DNA of 16,303 nt from DATBDM01 sp036269915 (GTDB taxonomy: Bacteria; Actinomycetota; Thermoleophilia; Solirubrobacterales; Solirubrobacteraceae): contig DATBDM010000130.1 in NCBI GenBank assembly GCA_036269915.1, positions 1 to 16,303 of the forward strand. Direction: 5' to 3'. Position 1 is the first letter of the stretch. Each line of letters starts with the position of its first letter. This document shows, piece by piece, positions 1 to 8,647 of this stretch. The translations under genes and the position numbers were made by a program. The notes beneath the pieces are model-generated. The model made no database searches, had not been told where the DNA came from, and worked only from the letters and a program-made list of their open reading frames with translations.

Positions 1-510
1 ACCGACGCCACGCTGCAGCAGAAGCTCGACGCCATCGCCGAGCTGGGCAAGATCGCCGCGCGCGGCCAGTTCCGCCGCTTCACCGGCAACGACTACACGA
101 CCGACCTGGCCAAGGGCAACGTCGACGTCGCGCTCGCCTACTCGGGCGATCTGATCCAGCTGCAGAGCGACAACCCCGACCTGCGCTTCTCGTACTTCGA
201 GGAGGGCAACATGCTCTTCACCGACAACATGATGCTGCCGGCGAAGGTCGAGCACCCGTACGCGGCCGAGACGATGATCAACTTCGTCTACGAGCCCGAC
301 ATCGCCGCGAAGATCGCGCTCTACGTGAACTACATCCCGCCGGTCGAGGGCATCCAGGACCTCGTCGCCAAGAAGGACCCCAAGCTCGCCAAGAACCCGC
401 TCGTGTTCCCCTCGGACTCGATCCGCGCGAAGCTGCACCCCTACCCCGCCCTGTCCGACGCCGACGAGCGCAAGATGAAAGAGGCCATGGCGCAGGTGAC
501 GGGCGCCTAG
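1..510 (+). CDS. Polyamine ABC transporter substrate-binding protein, PotD-like (C-terminal part)
   Basis: This is the last 169 residues of a periplasmic-type solute-binding protein that would capture spermidine or putrescine and deliver it to the permeases downstream. The frame is open from base 1 to the TAG at 508-510, and the start lies outside the window. Recognisable features are the lobe-closing segment GNVDVALAYSGD, then NMMLPAKVEHPYAAETMINF and YEPDIAAKIALYVNYIPPVE, which match the PotD pattern of a C-terminal 'IAAKI..Y..Y..P' block. The next gene, a PotB-like permease, starts 4 bases after the stop, so the two are almost certainly co-transcribed. The ATPase (PotA) is not visible and is probably upstream. 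Signal peptide and lipobox cannot be judged. The exact substrate (putrescine, spermidine or another cationic compound) cannot be read from this fragment. Confidence 0.9.
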   Translation, partial: TDATLQQKLDAIAELGKIAARGQFRRFTGNDYTTDLAKGNVDVALAYSGDLIQLQSDNPDLRFSYFEEGNMLFTDNMMLPAKVEHPYAAETMINFVYEPDIAAKIALYVNYIPPVEGIQDLVAKKDPKLAKNPLVFPSDSIRAKLHPYPALSDADERKMKEAMAQVTGA

Positions 511-514
511 GGCC

Positions 515-1387
515 ATGCTGCGGCTCTCACTGCGCACCCGCCGCTCGCTCCTGCCCTGGCTCTTCATCGGCCCGGGCCTGCTGTGGTTGCTGCTGTTCTT
601 CGCGTACCCGCTGGTCCAGCAGTTCGGCGTGTCGCTGATGACCGGCGACCCGGACAACGGCTATCAGCTCACGTGGGCGTTCCACAACTACTGGGACGCG
701 ATCTCGACCTACAAGGAGCAGTTCGGGCGCTCGATCGGCTACGCCGCCGCCGCCACGATCCTCGACCTGATCATCGCCTTCCCGCTGGCGTACTACATCG
801 CCTTTCGCGCGCGCCGCGCGAAGAACCTGATGCTGCTGCTGATCGTGTTGCCGTTCTTCATGTCCTACGTGCTGCGGACGGTCGCCTGGCAGCTGATCCT
901 CTCCGACCACGGCTGGGTCGTCTCGCGGCTGCGCGACATCGGGGTGGTCTCCGAGAGCGGCCGCCTGCTGGCCTCGCGCACCGCCGTGATCGCGGGCATC
1001 ACCTACAACTTCCTTCCCTTCATGGCGCTGCCGCTCTACGTCTCGCTGGAGAAGATCGACCGGCGACTGATCGAGGCGGCGACCGACCTCTACGCGAGCC
1101 GCGCGACCGCGTTCCGCAAGGTGACCGTGCCGCTCGCCCTGCCGGGCATCTTCGCCGGCACGCTGCTGACCTTCATCCCGGCGTGCGGCGACTTCATCAA
1201 CGCCGCGCTGCTCGGGACGCCCAACCAGTACATGATCGGCAACGTCATCCAGGCGAAGTTCCTCAACATCCTCGACTACCCGACGGCCGCGGCGCTCTCG
1301 TTCACGCTGATGCTCTTCATCCTCGTCGGCATCTTCATCTACGCCCGCGTGCTCGGCGCCCGCAACCTCACCGAGGCGGCGATCTGA
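515..1387 (+). CDS. potB: Polyamine ABC transporter permease, PotB-like
   Basis: This 290-residue inner-membrane permease subunit should pair with the next gene to form the translocation channel of the polyamine importer. Hydrophobic segments are visible near residues 14-35, 76-98, 105-130, 155-178, 211-230 and 262-285, the usual six for the family. The cytoplasmic EAA loop that contacts the ATPase is at about residues 187-210 (IEAATDLYASRATAFRKVTVP). The ATG at 515 lies 4 bases after the binding-protein stop, with only a weak AGGG upstream. The TGA stop overlaps the next ATG by one base (TGATG), indicating translational coupling. Length and motif positions are normal for the family. Assignment to the PotB side rather than PotC rests on gene order and similarity of the N-terminal block. 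Confidence 0.9.
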   Translation: MLRLSLRTRRSLLPWLFIGPGLLWLLLFFAYPLVQQFGVSLMTGDPDNGYQLTWAFHNYWDAISTYKEQFGRSIGYAAAATILDLIIAFPLAYYIAFRARRAKNLMLLLIVLPFFMSYVLRTVAWQLILSDHGWVVSRLRDIGVVSESGRLLASRTAVIAGITYNFLPFMALPLYVSLEKIDRRLIEAATDLYASRATAFRKVTVPLALPGIFAGTLLTFIPACGDFINAALLGTPNQYMIGNVIQAKFLNILDYPTAAALSFTLMLFILVGIFIYARVLGARNLTEAAI

Positions 1388-2292
1388 TGGCCGTCGACGT
1401 CGCCACCGTCGTCGAGCGCGAGATCGAGACGCCGCGCAGCGGCGGCGGCAGGCCGACTTCCGATCGCGTCCGCGGTGGGCTGCTCGCGATCTGGTCGGGC
1501 CTGGCGCTGCTGTACCTGTTCATCCCGGTGTTCATCGTCGTCCTGTTCTCGTTCAACGACAACAAGGGCCGCTTCAACTTCACCTGGCAGGGCTTCACGC
1601 TCAAGCACTGGGCGCACCCGTTCGCCGATCCGGACCTCGCGAAGGCGCTCACCACGTCGCTCGAGGTGGCCCTGATCGCGACGCTGATCGCCACCGCGCT
1701 CGGCACGTTCATGGCGATGGCGCTCGTGCGCTACCGCTTCCGCGGCCGCAGCGCCGTCGACTTCTTCGTCTTCATGCCGCTGTCCTCGCCCGAGGTCGTG
1801 CTCGGCGCTGCGCTGCTCTCGCTGTTTTTGACGATCAACGTCTCGACCGGCTTCACGACCATCGTGATCGCCCACGTGATGTTCTGCGTCTCCTACGTGG
1901 TGGTGACGGTCAAGGCCCGATTGGAGGGCATGGACCGCCACATCGAGGAGGCGGCGATGGACCTCGGCGCGACCGAGTGGACGACGTTCCGCAAGGTGAC
2001 CCTGCCGATGATCGCGCCGGGCGTCGCCGCGGCGGCGCTGCTGTCGGCCGCGCTGTCGATCGACGACTACGTGATCACGTCGTTCAACGCCGGCCAGACG
2101 CAGACGTTCCCGCTGTTCATCTTCGGCTCCACCCGCCAGGGCGTGCCGCCGGAGGTCAACGTGCTGGCGACCTGCCTGCTGATCGTCGTGCTGTTGCTGA
2201 TGGGCCTCAACGTGCTGGTGCAGTCGCGGCTGGCCAAGCGCGACGCGGCGCGCGCCGAGGAACCGGTGCCCGCGGCGGCGCCCGCGACATGA
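1387..2292 (+). CDS. potC: Polyamine ABC transporter permease, PotC-like
   Basis: This is the second permease subunit of the importer, 301 residues. The first 28 residues are a charged, Gly/Arg-rich cytoplasmic tail. Hydrophobic segments follow at about 31-55, 91-115, 124-150, 155-176, 208-226 and 260-280. The EAA loop at about 188-210 (EEAAMDLGATEWTTFRKVTLP) is a near-perfect family match, and SIDDYVITSF just after it is typical of PotC. The C-terminus is an Ala/Pro/Glu-rich tail. I chose the ATG at 1387 because it overlaps the potB stop by one base; the frame is open much further upstream, but that part reads as an Arg-rich shadow of potB. PotD-B-C in one direction defines the operon. Confidence 0.9.
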   Translation: MAVDVATVVEREIETPRSGGGRPTSDRVRGGLLAIWSGLALLYLFIPVFIVVLFSFNDNKGRFNFTWQGFTLKHWAHPFADPDLAKALTTSLEVALIATLIATALGTFMAMALVRYRFRGRSAVDFFVFMPLSSPEVVLGAALLSLFLTINVSTGFTTIVIAHVMFCVSYVVVTVKARLEGMDRHIEEAAMDLGATEWTTFRKVTLPMIAPGVAAAALLSAALSIDDYVITSFNAGQTQTFPLFIFGSTRQGVPPEVNVLATCLLIVVLLLMGLNVLVQSRLAKRDAARAEEPVPAAAPAT

Positions 2293-2312
2293 ACCGGGCC
2301 GCGAGGCCATGA
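2289..2312 (+). other. Seven-codon mini-ORF (MNRAARP) between potC and the DppB-like gene
   Basis: An ATG at 2289 overlaps the potC stop in the ATGA manner and opens a seven-codon frame ending at TGA 2310-2312. A second ATG at 2309 overlaps that stop in the same way and starts another short, dead frame. The true downstream permease starts at GTG 2320. Ribosomes terminating on potC could restart here. Whether this is a coupling device or chance in GC-rich DNA cannot be decided from the sequence. Confidence 0.15.
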
Positions 2313-2319
2313 CTCCGGC

Positions 2320-3294
2320 GTGCGCCAACTCGTCGGACGCCTGGTCGGCGCCCCGTTCCTCCTGCTCGGCCTCTCGGCGCTGATCTATTCGATCCCGCGC
2401 TGGACGCACCCGGAGCAGTACCCCGGGACGAGCGTGGCGGCGGGCGTGCGGCACGACGTCGAGCGGATCTTCCTCCATCTGGACTTCGGTCGTGCGTGCG
2501 GCTGGCCGGGGTGCCCGCCGATCCACGACATGTGGCTGCGCGGCGCCCCGATGGACCTGTGGCTGCTCGGTGGGGCGATGGTCATCGGGATCTGGGGCGG
2601 CATCCGCGGCGGCCTCTGGTGCGCGCAGCGGCCGCGCTCGCGCGCCGCGCGCACCGTCGAGTCGGCGGCGATGCTGGCCTACTGCGTGCCGGTGTACGTG
2701 GTGGGTCTCGGGCTCCTGGTGCTCTTCAACCCGACCTTCGGGCGCTTCCCGCTGCCCGGCTTCTTCGACGCCAGGGCGCGCTGGGCGTCGCCGTTCGGCG
2801 ACCCGTGGGCGTGGCTGCGCACGCTGCTCGTCCCCTGGCTCGTGCTGGCGGCACCGCTCGCGGCGATGTGCATGCGGCTCACGCTGGCCCTGACCATCGA
2901 GGCGCTCGACGAGCACTACACGCGCACGGCGTTCGCGAAGGGCCTCACCCGCCGTGAGGTGGTCCGGCGCCACGCCGGCAGGGCGGCGGCCCCGGCCACC
3001 GCCGCGTTCGCGAGCGTCTCAGTGCCCCTGCTGGTCCTCAACGTCGTGCTGGTCGAGCGGGTGCTCTCCGTCCCCGGGTTCTTCACCTACACGTGGAGGG
3101 CGACCGGGCATCCGCCCAACCCCAACGACTACCCGCCGCTGCCCGACTACCAGATGACCGCCGCGCTCATGCTCTGGGCCGCCGTGCTGACGATCGTGGT
3201 CAGCCTCGTCCTCGAATTCGTGGTGGTCAGGATGGATCCGCGGGTCGGAGCGTCCGCACCGGGGGCGGGCTTGGCGCCGGCTCGAGGAGCGTGA
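2320..3294 (+). CDS. DppB-family ABC transporter permease without visible partners
   Basis: This 324-residue integral membrane protein belongs to the peptide/nickel (DppB/OppB) permease family. An N-terminal hydrophobic helix (residues 5-25) is followed by an external segment of about 50 residues containing the family-typical HLDFGR, then by membrane segments near 80-98, 115-137, 168-190, 228-250 and 280-302. The EAA-like cytoplasmic loop at 196-220 (EHYTRTAFAKGLTRREVVRRH) closely matches the DppB form, with the signature RTAFAKGL. The start is GTG 2320: the in-frame stop of potC lies at 2290-2292 and no other start codon intervenes; no good ribosome-binding site is seen. Unusually, no DppC partner, DppD/F ATPase or DppA binding protein is present. 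The gene sits 27 bp behind the polyamine importer and meets serA tail to tail. Confidence 0.8.
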   Translation: MRQLVGRLVGAPFLLLGLSALIYSIPRWTHPEQYPGTSVAAGVRHDVERIFLHLDFGRACGWPGCPPIHDMWLRGAPMDLWLLGGAMVIGIWGGIRGGLWCAQRPRSRAARTVESAAMLAYCVPVYVVGLGLLVLFNPTFGRFPLPGFFDARARWASPFGDPWAWLRTLLVPWLVLAAPLAAMCMRLTLALTIEALDEHYTRTAFAKGLTRREVVRRHAGRAAAPATAAFASVSVPLLVLNVVLVERVLSVPGFFTYTWRATGHPPNPNDYPPLPDYQMTAALMLWAAVLTIVVSLVLEFVVVRMDPRVGASAPGAGLAPARGA

Positions 3295-3310
3295 CGCCCG
3301 CCGCGAGCGG

Positions 3311-4957
3311 TCAGCCGGTCAGCGAGACCGTCCGGCCGCCGACGAAGCCGTCGGCGCCCGAGATCTCGTCGACGACGTCCTGCGGCACCGCGGCATCGGT
3401 CGTCACGGCCATCACCGCGAGCTCCGAGCGGCGGCCGTCCTCGCCCTCGCCCGGCGCCTGGCGGCCGACGGCCGCCTCGGAGATGTTGATGCCGTGCTCG
3501 CCCAGCGCGGTGCCGACGCGGCCGACCATGCCCGGCACGTCGCGGTAGCGGAACAGCGCGAGGTGCGGGTCGTCGAACTGCAGGTTGAAGCGCTGGCCCC
3601 ATGCCTCGAGCAGGTGCGGGCGGTGCAGGCGCCCGAGCGTCGTGCCGACGACGCGCACGCGCTCGGAGTCCGACACGACCGTCACCCGGACGAGGTCGGT
3701 GAAGTCGCGCGCGTTGAGCTCGGAGCGCTCGGAGATCTCGATCCCGCGCTCGGCGGCCAGCGACGGCGCGTTGACGAGGTTGAGCTCCTCCTCGGTGTGC
3801 CCGGCGAGCACGCCCATGATCACCGCGAGCGTCAGCAGCCGGGTGTCGCGGCCGGCGATGCGGCCGAGGTACTCGATCTCGAGGCGGTCGATGCTCGACG
3901 CCTCCGCGAGCGTCGTGGCGAGGCGGCCGAGGCGCCGGCACAGCGGCAGGAACGGCTCGAGCGCCTCCATGTCCTCCGCAGAGACGGCGGGGATGTTGAC
4001 GGCGGTCGAGACGGTCCCGCCGGTCAGCGCGGCCACCACCTGCTCGGCGGTCTGCACGCCCGCGCGGTCCTGCGCCTCGGCGGTCGAGGCGGCGAGGTGC
4101 GGGGTGACGACCACGTTGGGGTAGCCGAAGAGCGGGTGCTCGGTGATCGGCTCCGAGCTGAAGACGTCGAGTGCGGCGCCCGCGACCTTGCCGGAGTCCA
4201 GCGCGGCCTGGAGGTCCTTCTCCACGAGCAGGTCGCCGCGCGCGCAGTTGACCACGCGGACGCCGTCCCTGCACTTGGCCAGCGCCTCGTCGTCGAGCCA
4301 GCCCTTGGTCTCGGGCGTGTTCGGGAGGTGGATCGAGATGAAGTCGGCCTGCGCGTAGAGCTCGTCGGAGGACTCCGCCTTCTCGACGCCCAGCTCGCGG
4401 AAGCGACCGGCCGAGACGAACGGGTCGAAGGCGACGACCTTCATGCCGAAGCCGCGCGCCCGCGCGGCGACGAGCTGGCCGATGCGGCCGAACCCGAGCA
4501 GCCCGAGCGTCTTCTCGTAGAGCTCGACCCCGCCCCACTTCGAGCGCTCCCAGGACCCGCCGACCAGCGCGGCGTGCGCCTGCGGGATGTTGCGCGCGAG
4601 CGCGAGCAGCAGCCCGAAGGTGTGCTCGGCGGCGGTGATGATGTTCGACTGCGGCGCGTTGGCGACGATGATCCCGCGCTTGGTCGCCGCCTGGACGTCG
4701 ACGTTGTCGACGCCGACGCCGGCGCGCCCGATCACCTTGAGGTTGTCGCCGCGGGCGATCAGGTCGGCGGTCAGCTTCGTCGCCGAGCGGATCAGGATGC
4801 CGTCATAGCCGCCGATGCGGTCGGCGAGCTCCTCGGTGCTCCATCCGACGCCGAGATCGACGTCGAAGCGCTCACGCAGCATGTCGATGCCGGAGTCGGC
4901 GATCTGCTCCGCGACGAGGATCTTGTACGGCGCGGTGAGCTCGGGGGCGCCGCTCAT
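3311..4957 (-). CDS. serA: D-3-phosphoglycerate dehydrogenase
   Basis: This cytosolic enzyme oxidises 3-phosphoglycerate to 3-phosphohydroxypyruvate with NAD+, the first step of serine synthesis. At 548 residues it is the long form found in actinobacteria. The catalytic and nucleotide-binding part spans about residues 10-315, with the NAD motif GFGRIG at 155-160. Catalytic residues fit Arg240 (VNCARGD), Glu269 (SSEP) and His287 (TPHLAAST). An intervening ASB-type domain follows at about 320-455, and a C-terminal ACT domain at about 465-548 (RDVPGMVGRVGTALGEHGIN) is expected to sense serine for feedback control. The ATG at 4957 overlaps the TGA of the upstream aminotransferase by four bases. 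The frame is open further upstream, but that part is an Arg-rich shadow. The gene is last in its operon, 16 bp from the convergent permease. Confidence 0.96.
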   Translation of the reverse strand: MSGAPELTAPYKILVAEQIADSGIDMLRERFDVDLGVGWSTEELADRIGGYDGILIRSATKLTADLIARGDNLKVIGRAGVGVDNVDVQAATKRGIIVANAPQSNIITAAEHTFGLLLALARNIPQAHAALVGGSWERSKWGGVELYEKTLGLLGFGRIGQLVAARARGFGMKVVAFDPFVSAGRFRELGVEKAESSDELYAQADFISIHLPNTPETKGWLDDEALAKCRDGVRVVNCARGDLLVEKDLQAALDSGKVAGAALDVFSSEPITEHPLFGYPNVVVTPHLAASTAEAQDRAGVQTAEQVVAALTGGTVSTAVNIPAVSAEDMEALEPFLPLCRRLGRLATTLAEASSIDRLEIEYLGRIAGRDTRLLTLAVIMGVLAGHTEEELNLVNAPSLAAERGIEISERSELNARDFTDLVRVTVVSDSERVRVVGTTLGRLHRPHLLEAWGQRFNLQFDDPHLALFRYRDVPGMVGRVGTALGEHGINISEAAVGRQAPGEGEDGRRSELAVMAVTTDAAVPQDVVDEISGADGFVGGRTVSLTG

Positions 4958-6138
4958 GCCGCCGCCGGGACGCCGGCCTCGAGGAACACCTTCTGGGCGG
5001 CGGCGACGCCCGCGCCGAACTCGACGTCGTGGCCGAGCTGCGACAGCGCCATCTCGAGGCCCGACAGCGAGGTCAGGATGTCGAAGGCGCCGAAGTAGCC
5101 GCAGTGCGCGATGCGCAGGATCTTGCCCTTGAGGTCGTCCTGGCCGCCGTTGGCGGTGATCCCCAGCTTGCGCAGCGCGCCCGGCACCTTGCCGCCGTCG
5201 ACGTCGCCCGGCAGCTCGATCGCGGTGACCACGGTCGAGCGCTCGTCCGGGTCGCCGTAGAGCTCGAGGCCCAGCCCGGCGGCGCCGGCGCGCGTGGCGC
5301 GGGCGAGCAGGTCGTGACGCGCCCAGACGGTCTCCAGGCCCTCGTCCTCGATCATCCCAAGCGCGACGTCGAGGCCGAAGAAGAGGCTGACGGCCGGCGT
5401 GAACGGGCTCGCGCCGCCCGCCTGGCTCTTGGCGGTCTTGCCCCAGTCGAAGTAGTAGCGGCCGGGTGGGTGGGGCTGGTGTCCCTCCCTTGCGAAGGCG
5501 AGGGCGCGCTCGGAGACCGACGCGAACGCGAGCCCGGGCGGGCACATCAGCGCCTTCTGCGAGCCGGCGACGACGACGTCGATGCCCCAGTCGTCCTGGC
5601 GCAGCTCGGCGGCGCCGAGGCCGGAGACGGCGTCGATCACGAGCATCGCGTCGTGCTTGCGCACGGTCTCGGCGATCGACTGGACGTCGTGGACGATGCC
5701 GGTCGAGGTCTCGCTGAGCGTGGCGAAGACGACCTGGACGCCCGCGTTCTCGGTCAGCAGGCGGTCGATGTCGGCGGGATCGAGGCGCACGCCCCAGCCG
5801 GGCTCGTGGCGCACGAGGTCGGCGCCGTAGGCCTCGGCCAGCTGGATCCAGCGCTCGCCGAACTTGCCCGTCGCGCACGCGAGCACCTTCGTGTTCGCAC
5901 GCACCAGGTTCGCGACAGCTGACTCCATCGCTCCGGAGCCCGAGGCGGCGAAGGCGAGCACCGGGTTGCTCGTCGCGAAGACGTGCGGCAGGCGCTCCAG
6001 CACCCGGCCGTAGAGCTCGTCGAAGGCGGGCGCGCGGTGGTAGAGCATCGGGGCGGCCATCGCCTGCGACACGGCGGGCGGCACGGGGGTCGGCCCCGCG
6101 GTCATGAGGTACTGCTTGATGAAGGGATTCGCAGTCAT
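4954..6138 (-). CDS. Class V aminotransferase, probable phosphoserine (or alanine/serine-glyoxylate type) aminotransferase
   Basis: This 394-residue PLP enzyme of fold type I belongs to the class V alanine-glyoxylate/serine-glyoxylate/phosphoserine group. Visible features are the N-terminal MTAGPTPVPPAV block, the cofactor phosphate region SGSGAMES (66-73), SETSTGIVHD (142-151), the PLP-ring Asp169 in VIDAVSGLGA, and the Schiff-base Lys195 in AGSQKALMCPPG. Its stop overlaps the serA start by four bases, so it most likely converts the SerA product phosphohydroxypyruvate to phosphoserine, replacing the usual SerC, whose sequence style is different. That role is inferred from context; glyoxylate transamination is the alternative. 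The start is ATG 6138, with AGGG about seven bases upstream. A TAGGCT hexamer overlapping the stop of the preceding gene (6177-6182) could be an internal promoter. Confidence 0.87.
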   Translation of the reverse strand: MTANPFIKQYLMTAGPTPVPPAVSQAMAAPMLYHRAPAFDELYGRVLERLPHVFATSNPVLAFAASGSGAMESAVANLVRANTKVLACATGKFGERWIQLAEAYGADLVRHEPGWGVRLDPADIDRLLTENAGVQVVFATLSETSTGIVHDVQSIAETVRKHDAMLVIDAVSGLGAAELRQDDWGIDVVVAGSQKALMCPPGLAFASVSERALAFAREGHQPHPPGRYYFDWGKTAKSQAGGASPFTPAVSLFFGLDVALGMIEDEGLETVWARHDLLARATRAGAAGLGLELYGDPDERSTVVTAIELPGDVDGGKVPGALRKLGITANGGQDDLKGKILRIAHCGYFGAFDILTSLSGLEMALSQLGHDVEFGAGVAAAQKVFLEAGVPAAA

Positions 6139-6176
6139 GAGGGCCCTGTAGGGGAGCTGGGGAGGGACGGCAGATC

Positions 6177-6182
6177 AGCCTA
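6177..6182 (-). promoter_or_regulatory. Possible internal -10 element for the aminotransferase-serA pair
   Basis: TAGGCT on the minus strand fits the actinobacterial TANNNT -10 pattern. It overlaps the TAG stop of the DUF4190-like gene and lies 38 bases upstream of the aminotransferase ATG, which would give a leader of roughly 30 nt. No clear -35 is seen, so this is a weak call. Confidence 0.25.
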
Positions 6183-6791
6183 GCGGCCGAGCAGGGCGCG
6201 AGCGGCGTGGATGAACGCCTCCCGCGACTGGCGATCGAGCTCGCGCTGGAGGTCGTGCTGGAGGTCCGACGGCCCGTAGCCGAGGAAGATGATCGCGATG
6301 ATCCAGCCGATCGCGGCGAGCAGGCCGAGCACGACGCCGACCATGCCGAGCACCATGCCCGCGTTCGCCTGGCTGCGGCCCTCGACCTGGGAGCGGTCGC
6401 GGGCGCGGCGGCCGAGGTGCAGTGCGAGCCCCGACAGCGGCAGCGTCAGCCAGAAGCCGGCGCCGATCGAGAGCAGCAGCAGCGCCAGCGCGATGATCGC
6501 GATCGTGACCGCGACCGTGGCGCCGGCATCGCGCTGCCCGGCGGCGGGGACGAACACCGGGCGCTCCCCGCGCGGCGCCGCCGTGGGCGCCGGCGCGCGG
6601 TCGGTCTCGGCCTCGGGCTCGGCGGCCGGCTCCGCCGGGGTCCAGTCCGACGGCGCCGGCGGCGGCTGCCAGCGCGGCGCGCCCTCGCGTCCCGGCTCGT
6701 AGCGCGGCGGATCCGCGGCGCCCGGCGCGCGCGGCGGCAGCCAATCGCCCCGCGGGGTGTCCTCCTCGGGCACCGGCGCATCCTCCAGCAC
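6180..6791 (-). CDS. DUF4190-like membrane protein with proline-rich N-terminus
   Basis: This 203-residue protein has unknown function. Residues 1-90 are acidic and rich in Pro, Ala and Glu, and look disordered and cytoplasmic. Two hydrophobic blocks follow: about 92-124 (a long or re-entrant helix) and about 145-170. They are separated by a basic linker (GRRARDRSQVEGRSQANAG) of the kind seen in DUF4190 proteins, where 'GR..A.AGMVLG' precedes the second helix. The C-terminal 30 residues form a charged, probably amphipathic helix. The start is GTG 6791, the codon directly after the ilvC TGA in the same frame, so there is no gap and no room for its own ribosome-binding site. It is probably expressed by reinitiation after ilvC. 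Its place between ilvC and serA does not reveal a role. Confidence 0.7.
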   Translation of the reverse strand: MLEDAPVPEEDTPRGDWLPPRAPGAADPPRYEPGREGAPRWQPPPAPSDWTPAEPAAEPEAETDRAPAPTAAPRGERPVFVPAAGQRDAGATVAVTIAIIALALLLLSIGAGFWLTLPLSGLALHLGRRARDRSQVEGRSQANAGMVLGMVGVVLGLLAAIGWIIAIIFLGYGPSDLQHDLQRELDRQSREAFIHAARALLGR

Positions 6792-7781
<990 letters not shown>

Positions 7782-7788
7782 CCGCCCC

Positions 7789-7794
7789 AGGCTA
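7789..7794 (-). promoter_or_regulatory. Putative -10 element giving leaderless ilvC
   Basis: TAGCCT on the minus strand is followed by exactly seven bases and then the GTG start of ilvC, so transcription could begin on the start codon. It lies in the 23-bp gap after the methyltransferase stop. No convincing -35 hexamer is visible about 17 bp upstream, so the element rests on the -10 match and its spacing alone. Confidence 0.4.
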
Positions 7795-7804
7795 CACGGA
7801 GGGC

Positions 7805-8647
7805 TTAAGCGGTGGCCGCCGCGACCCACGTGCGCGCGGGGATCATCAGCGACCCGTCGTCTCGGGTGAACTCCGCGGCGCGCTCGGCGAGCTCGGCGAG
7901 CACCGACTCGAGCGTCGCGTCGTCGAGCGAGCGCGCGACGTCGGCGACGCGCATCGACAGCCGCGTCTGGGCCGCAAACCAATCGGCGACCGAGGCGTAG
8001 CCGTTGACGAAGTTGACCTGCTCGACCTCGTGCTCGACGAAGCCCGCGTTGTCCAGGTGCTCGGCGATCACGCCCTCGCGCGCCCAGGCGAACTGGCCCG
8101 GCGCGTCGGGGTCGCCGGGCTCGATCAGCGTGCGCGCGACGAGCGCGCGCACGGGGTCGGCGCTCCAGCGGTTGTCGTCCGGGCCGGTCCAGGCCGCGAG
8201 CGCCACGCGGCCGCCGGGGCGCAGCACGCGGCGCGTCTCGCGCAGCGCGGCCTCGGGATCGGCCAGGAGCATGTAGCCCCAGCGGCACAGGACGCCGTCG
8301 ATCGAGCCGGCCGGGAAGTCCATGTTGAGCTCGGCGTCGACCTGGCGGAAGCGGACGTTGCGCAGGCGCAGCTCCTCGGCGCGGCGCTGGGCGGCGGAGA
8401 GCATCTCGGGGACGAAGTCCGACGTGATCAGCTCGCCGCCCGGCTGGATCAGCTCGGCGGCGAGGAAGCCGGTCTCCCCCAGCCCCGCGGCGAGCTCGAG
8501 CACCGTGTGGCCGGGCTGGGGCGCGATCGCCTCCACCATCCAGCTCGAGACGGGCATGGTCGCGCGGCGCATCGCGTCGCCGTCGGCCTCCCAGCCCCCT
8601 GCGGTGCCGGCCCAGCGGGCACGGCTCTCGGCGCGGTAGTCGCTCAC
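7805..8647 (-). CDS. Class I SAM-dependent methyltransferase (UbiE/Methyltransf_11-like)
   Basis: This 280-residue protein has a Rossmann-like SAM-binding fold. Motif I is VLELAAGLGETG (49-60), the acidic residue after strand 2 is near Asp77 (ITSDFVPEML), and the post-motif block LRETRRVLRPGGRVALAAW (136-153) is typical of UbiE/Methyltransf_11 enzymes. The C-terminal 100 residues would form the substrate lid and show no specific motif. The start is GTG 8647, which overlaps the TGA of the menE-like gene by four bases, so translation is coupled. Because the menaquinone genes here lack an obvious MenG/UbiE, this enzyme could methylate demethylmenaquinone or another quinone precursor, but it lacks the classic UbiE N-terminal signature and the substrate is unproven. 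Confidence 0.82.
   Translation of the reverse strand: MSDYRAESRARWAGTAGGWEADGDAMRRATMPVSSWMVEAIAPQPGHTVLELAAGLGETGFLAAELIQPGGELITSDFVPEMLSAAQRRAEELRLRNVRFRQVDAELNMDFPAGSIDGVLCRWGYMLLADPEAALRETRRVLRPGGRVALAAWTGPDDNRWSADPVRALVARTLIEPGDPDAPGQFAWAREGVIAEHLDNAGFVEHEVEQVNFVNGYASVADWFAAQTRLSMRVADVARSLDDATLESVLAELAERAAEFTRDDGSLMIPARTWVAAATA

Noticed and set aside
1339..2973. Long minus-strand open frame opposite the potC and DppB-like genes
   Set aside because: It translates to Arg/His/Gln/Glu-rich low-complexity sequence, typical of the antisense of GC-rich genes, while the plus strand has clear permease motifs.
3280..3310. Possible terminator between the convergent DppB-like gene and serA (GCTC/GAGC around 3280-3290)
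   Set aside because: The stem is only 4 bp with no T-tract and lies inside the permease coding sequence; not distinguishable from chance.
3494..5098. Plus-strand open frame opposite serA
   Set aside because: Its product is repetitive, rich in Glu/Val/Leu/Arg and without motifs; serA on the other strand has a full set of catalytic residues.
7803..7810. GCTTAAGC palindrome at the methyltransferase stop codon
   Set aside because: Eight bases is too short to be meaningful, and it has no stem-loop context or T-tract.
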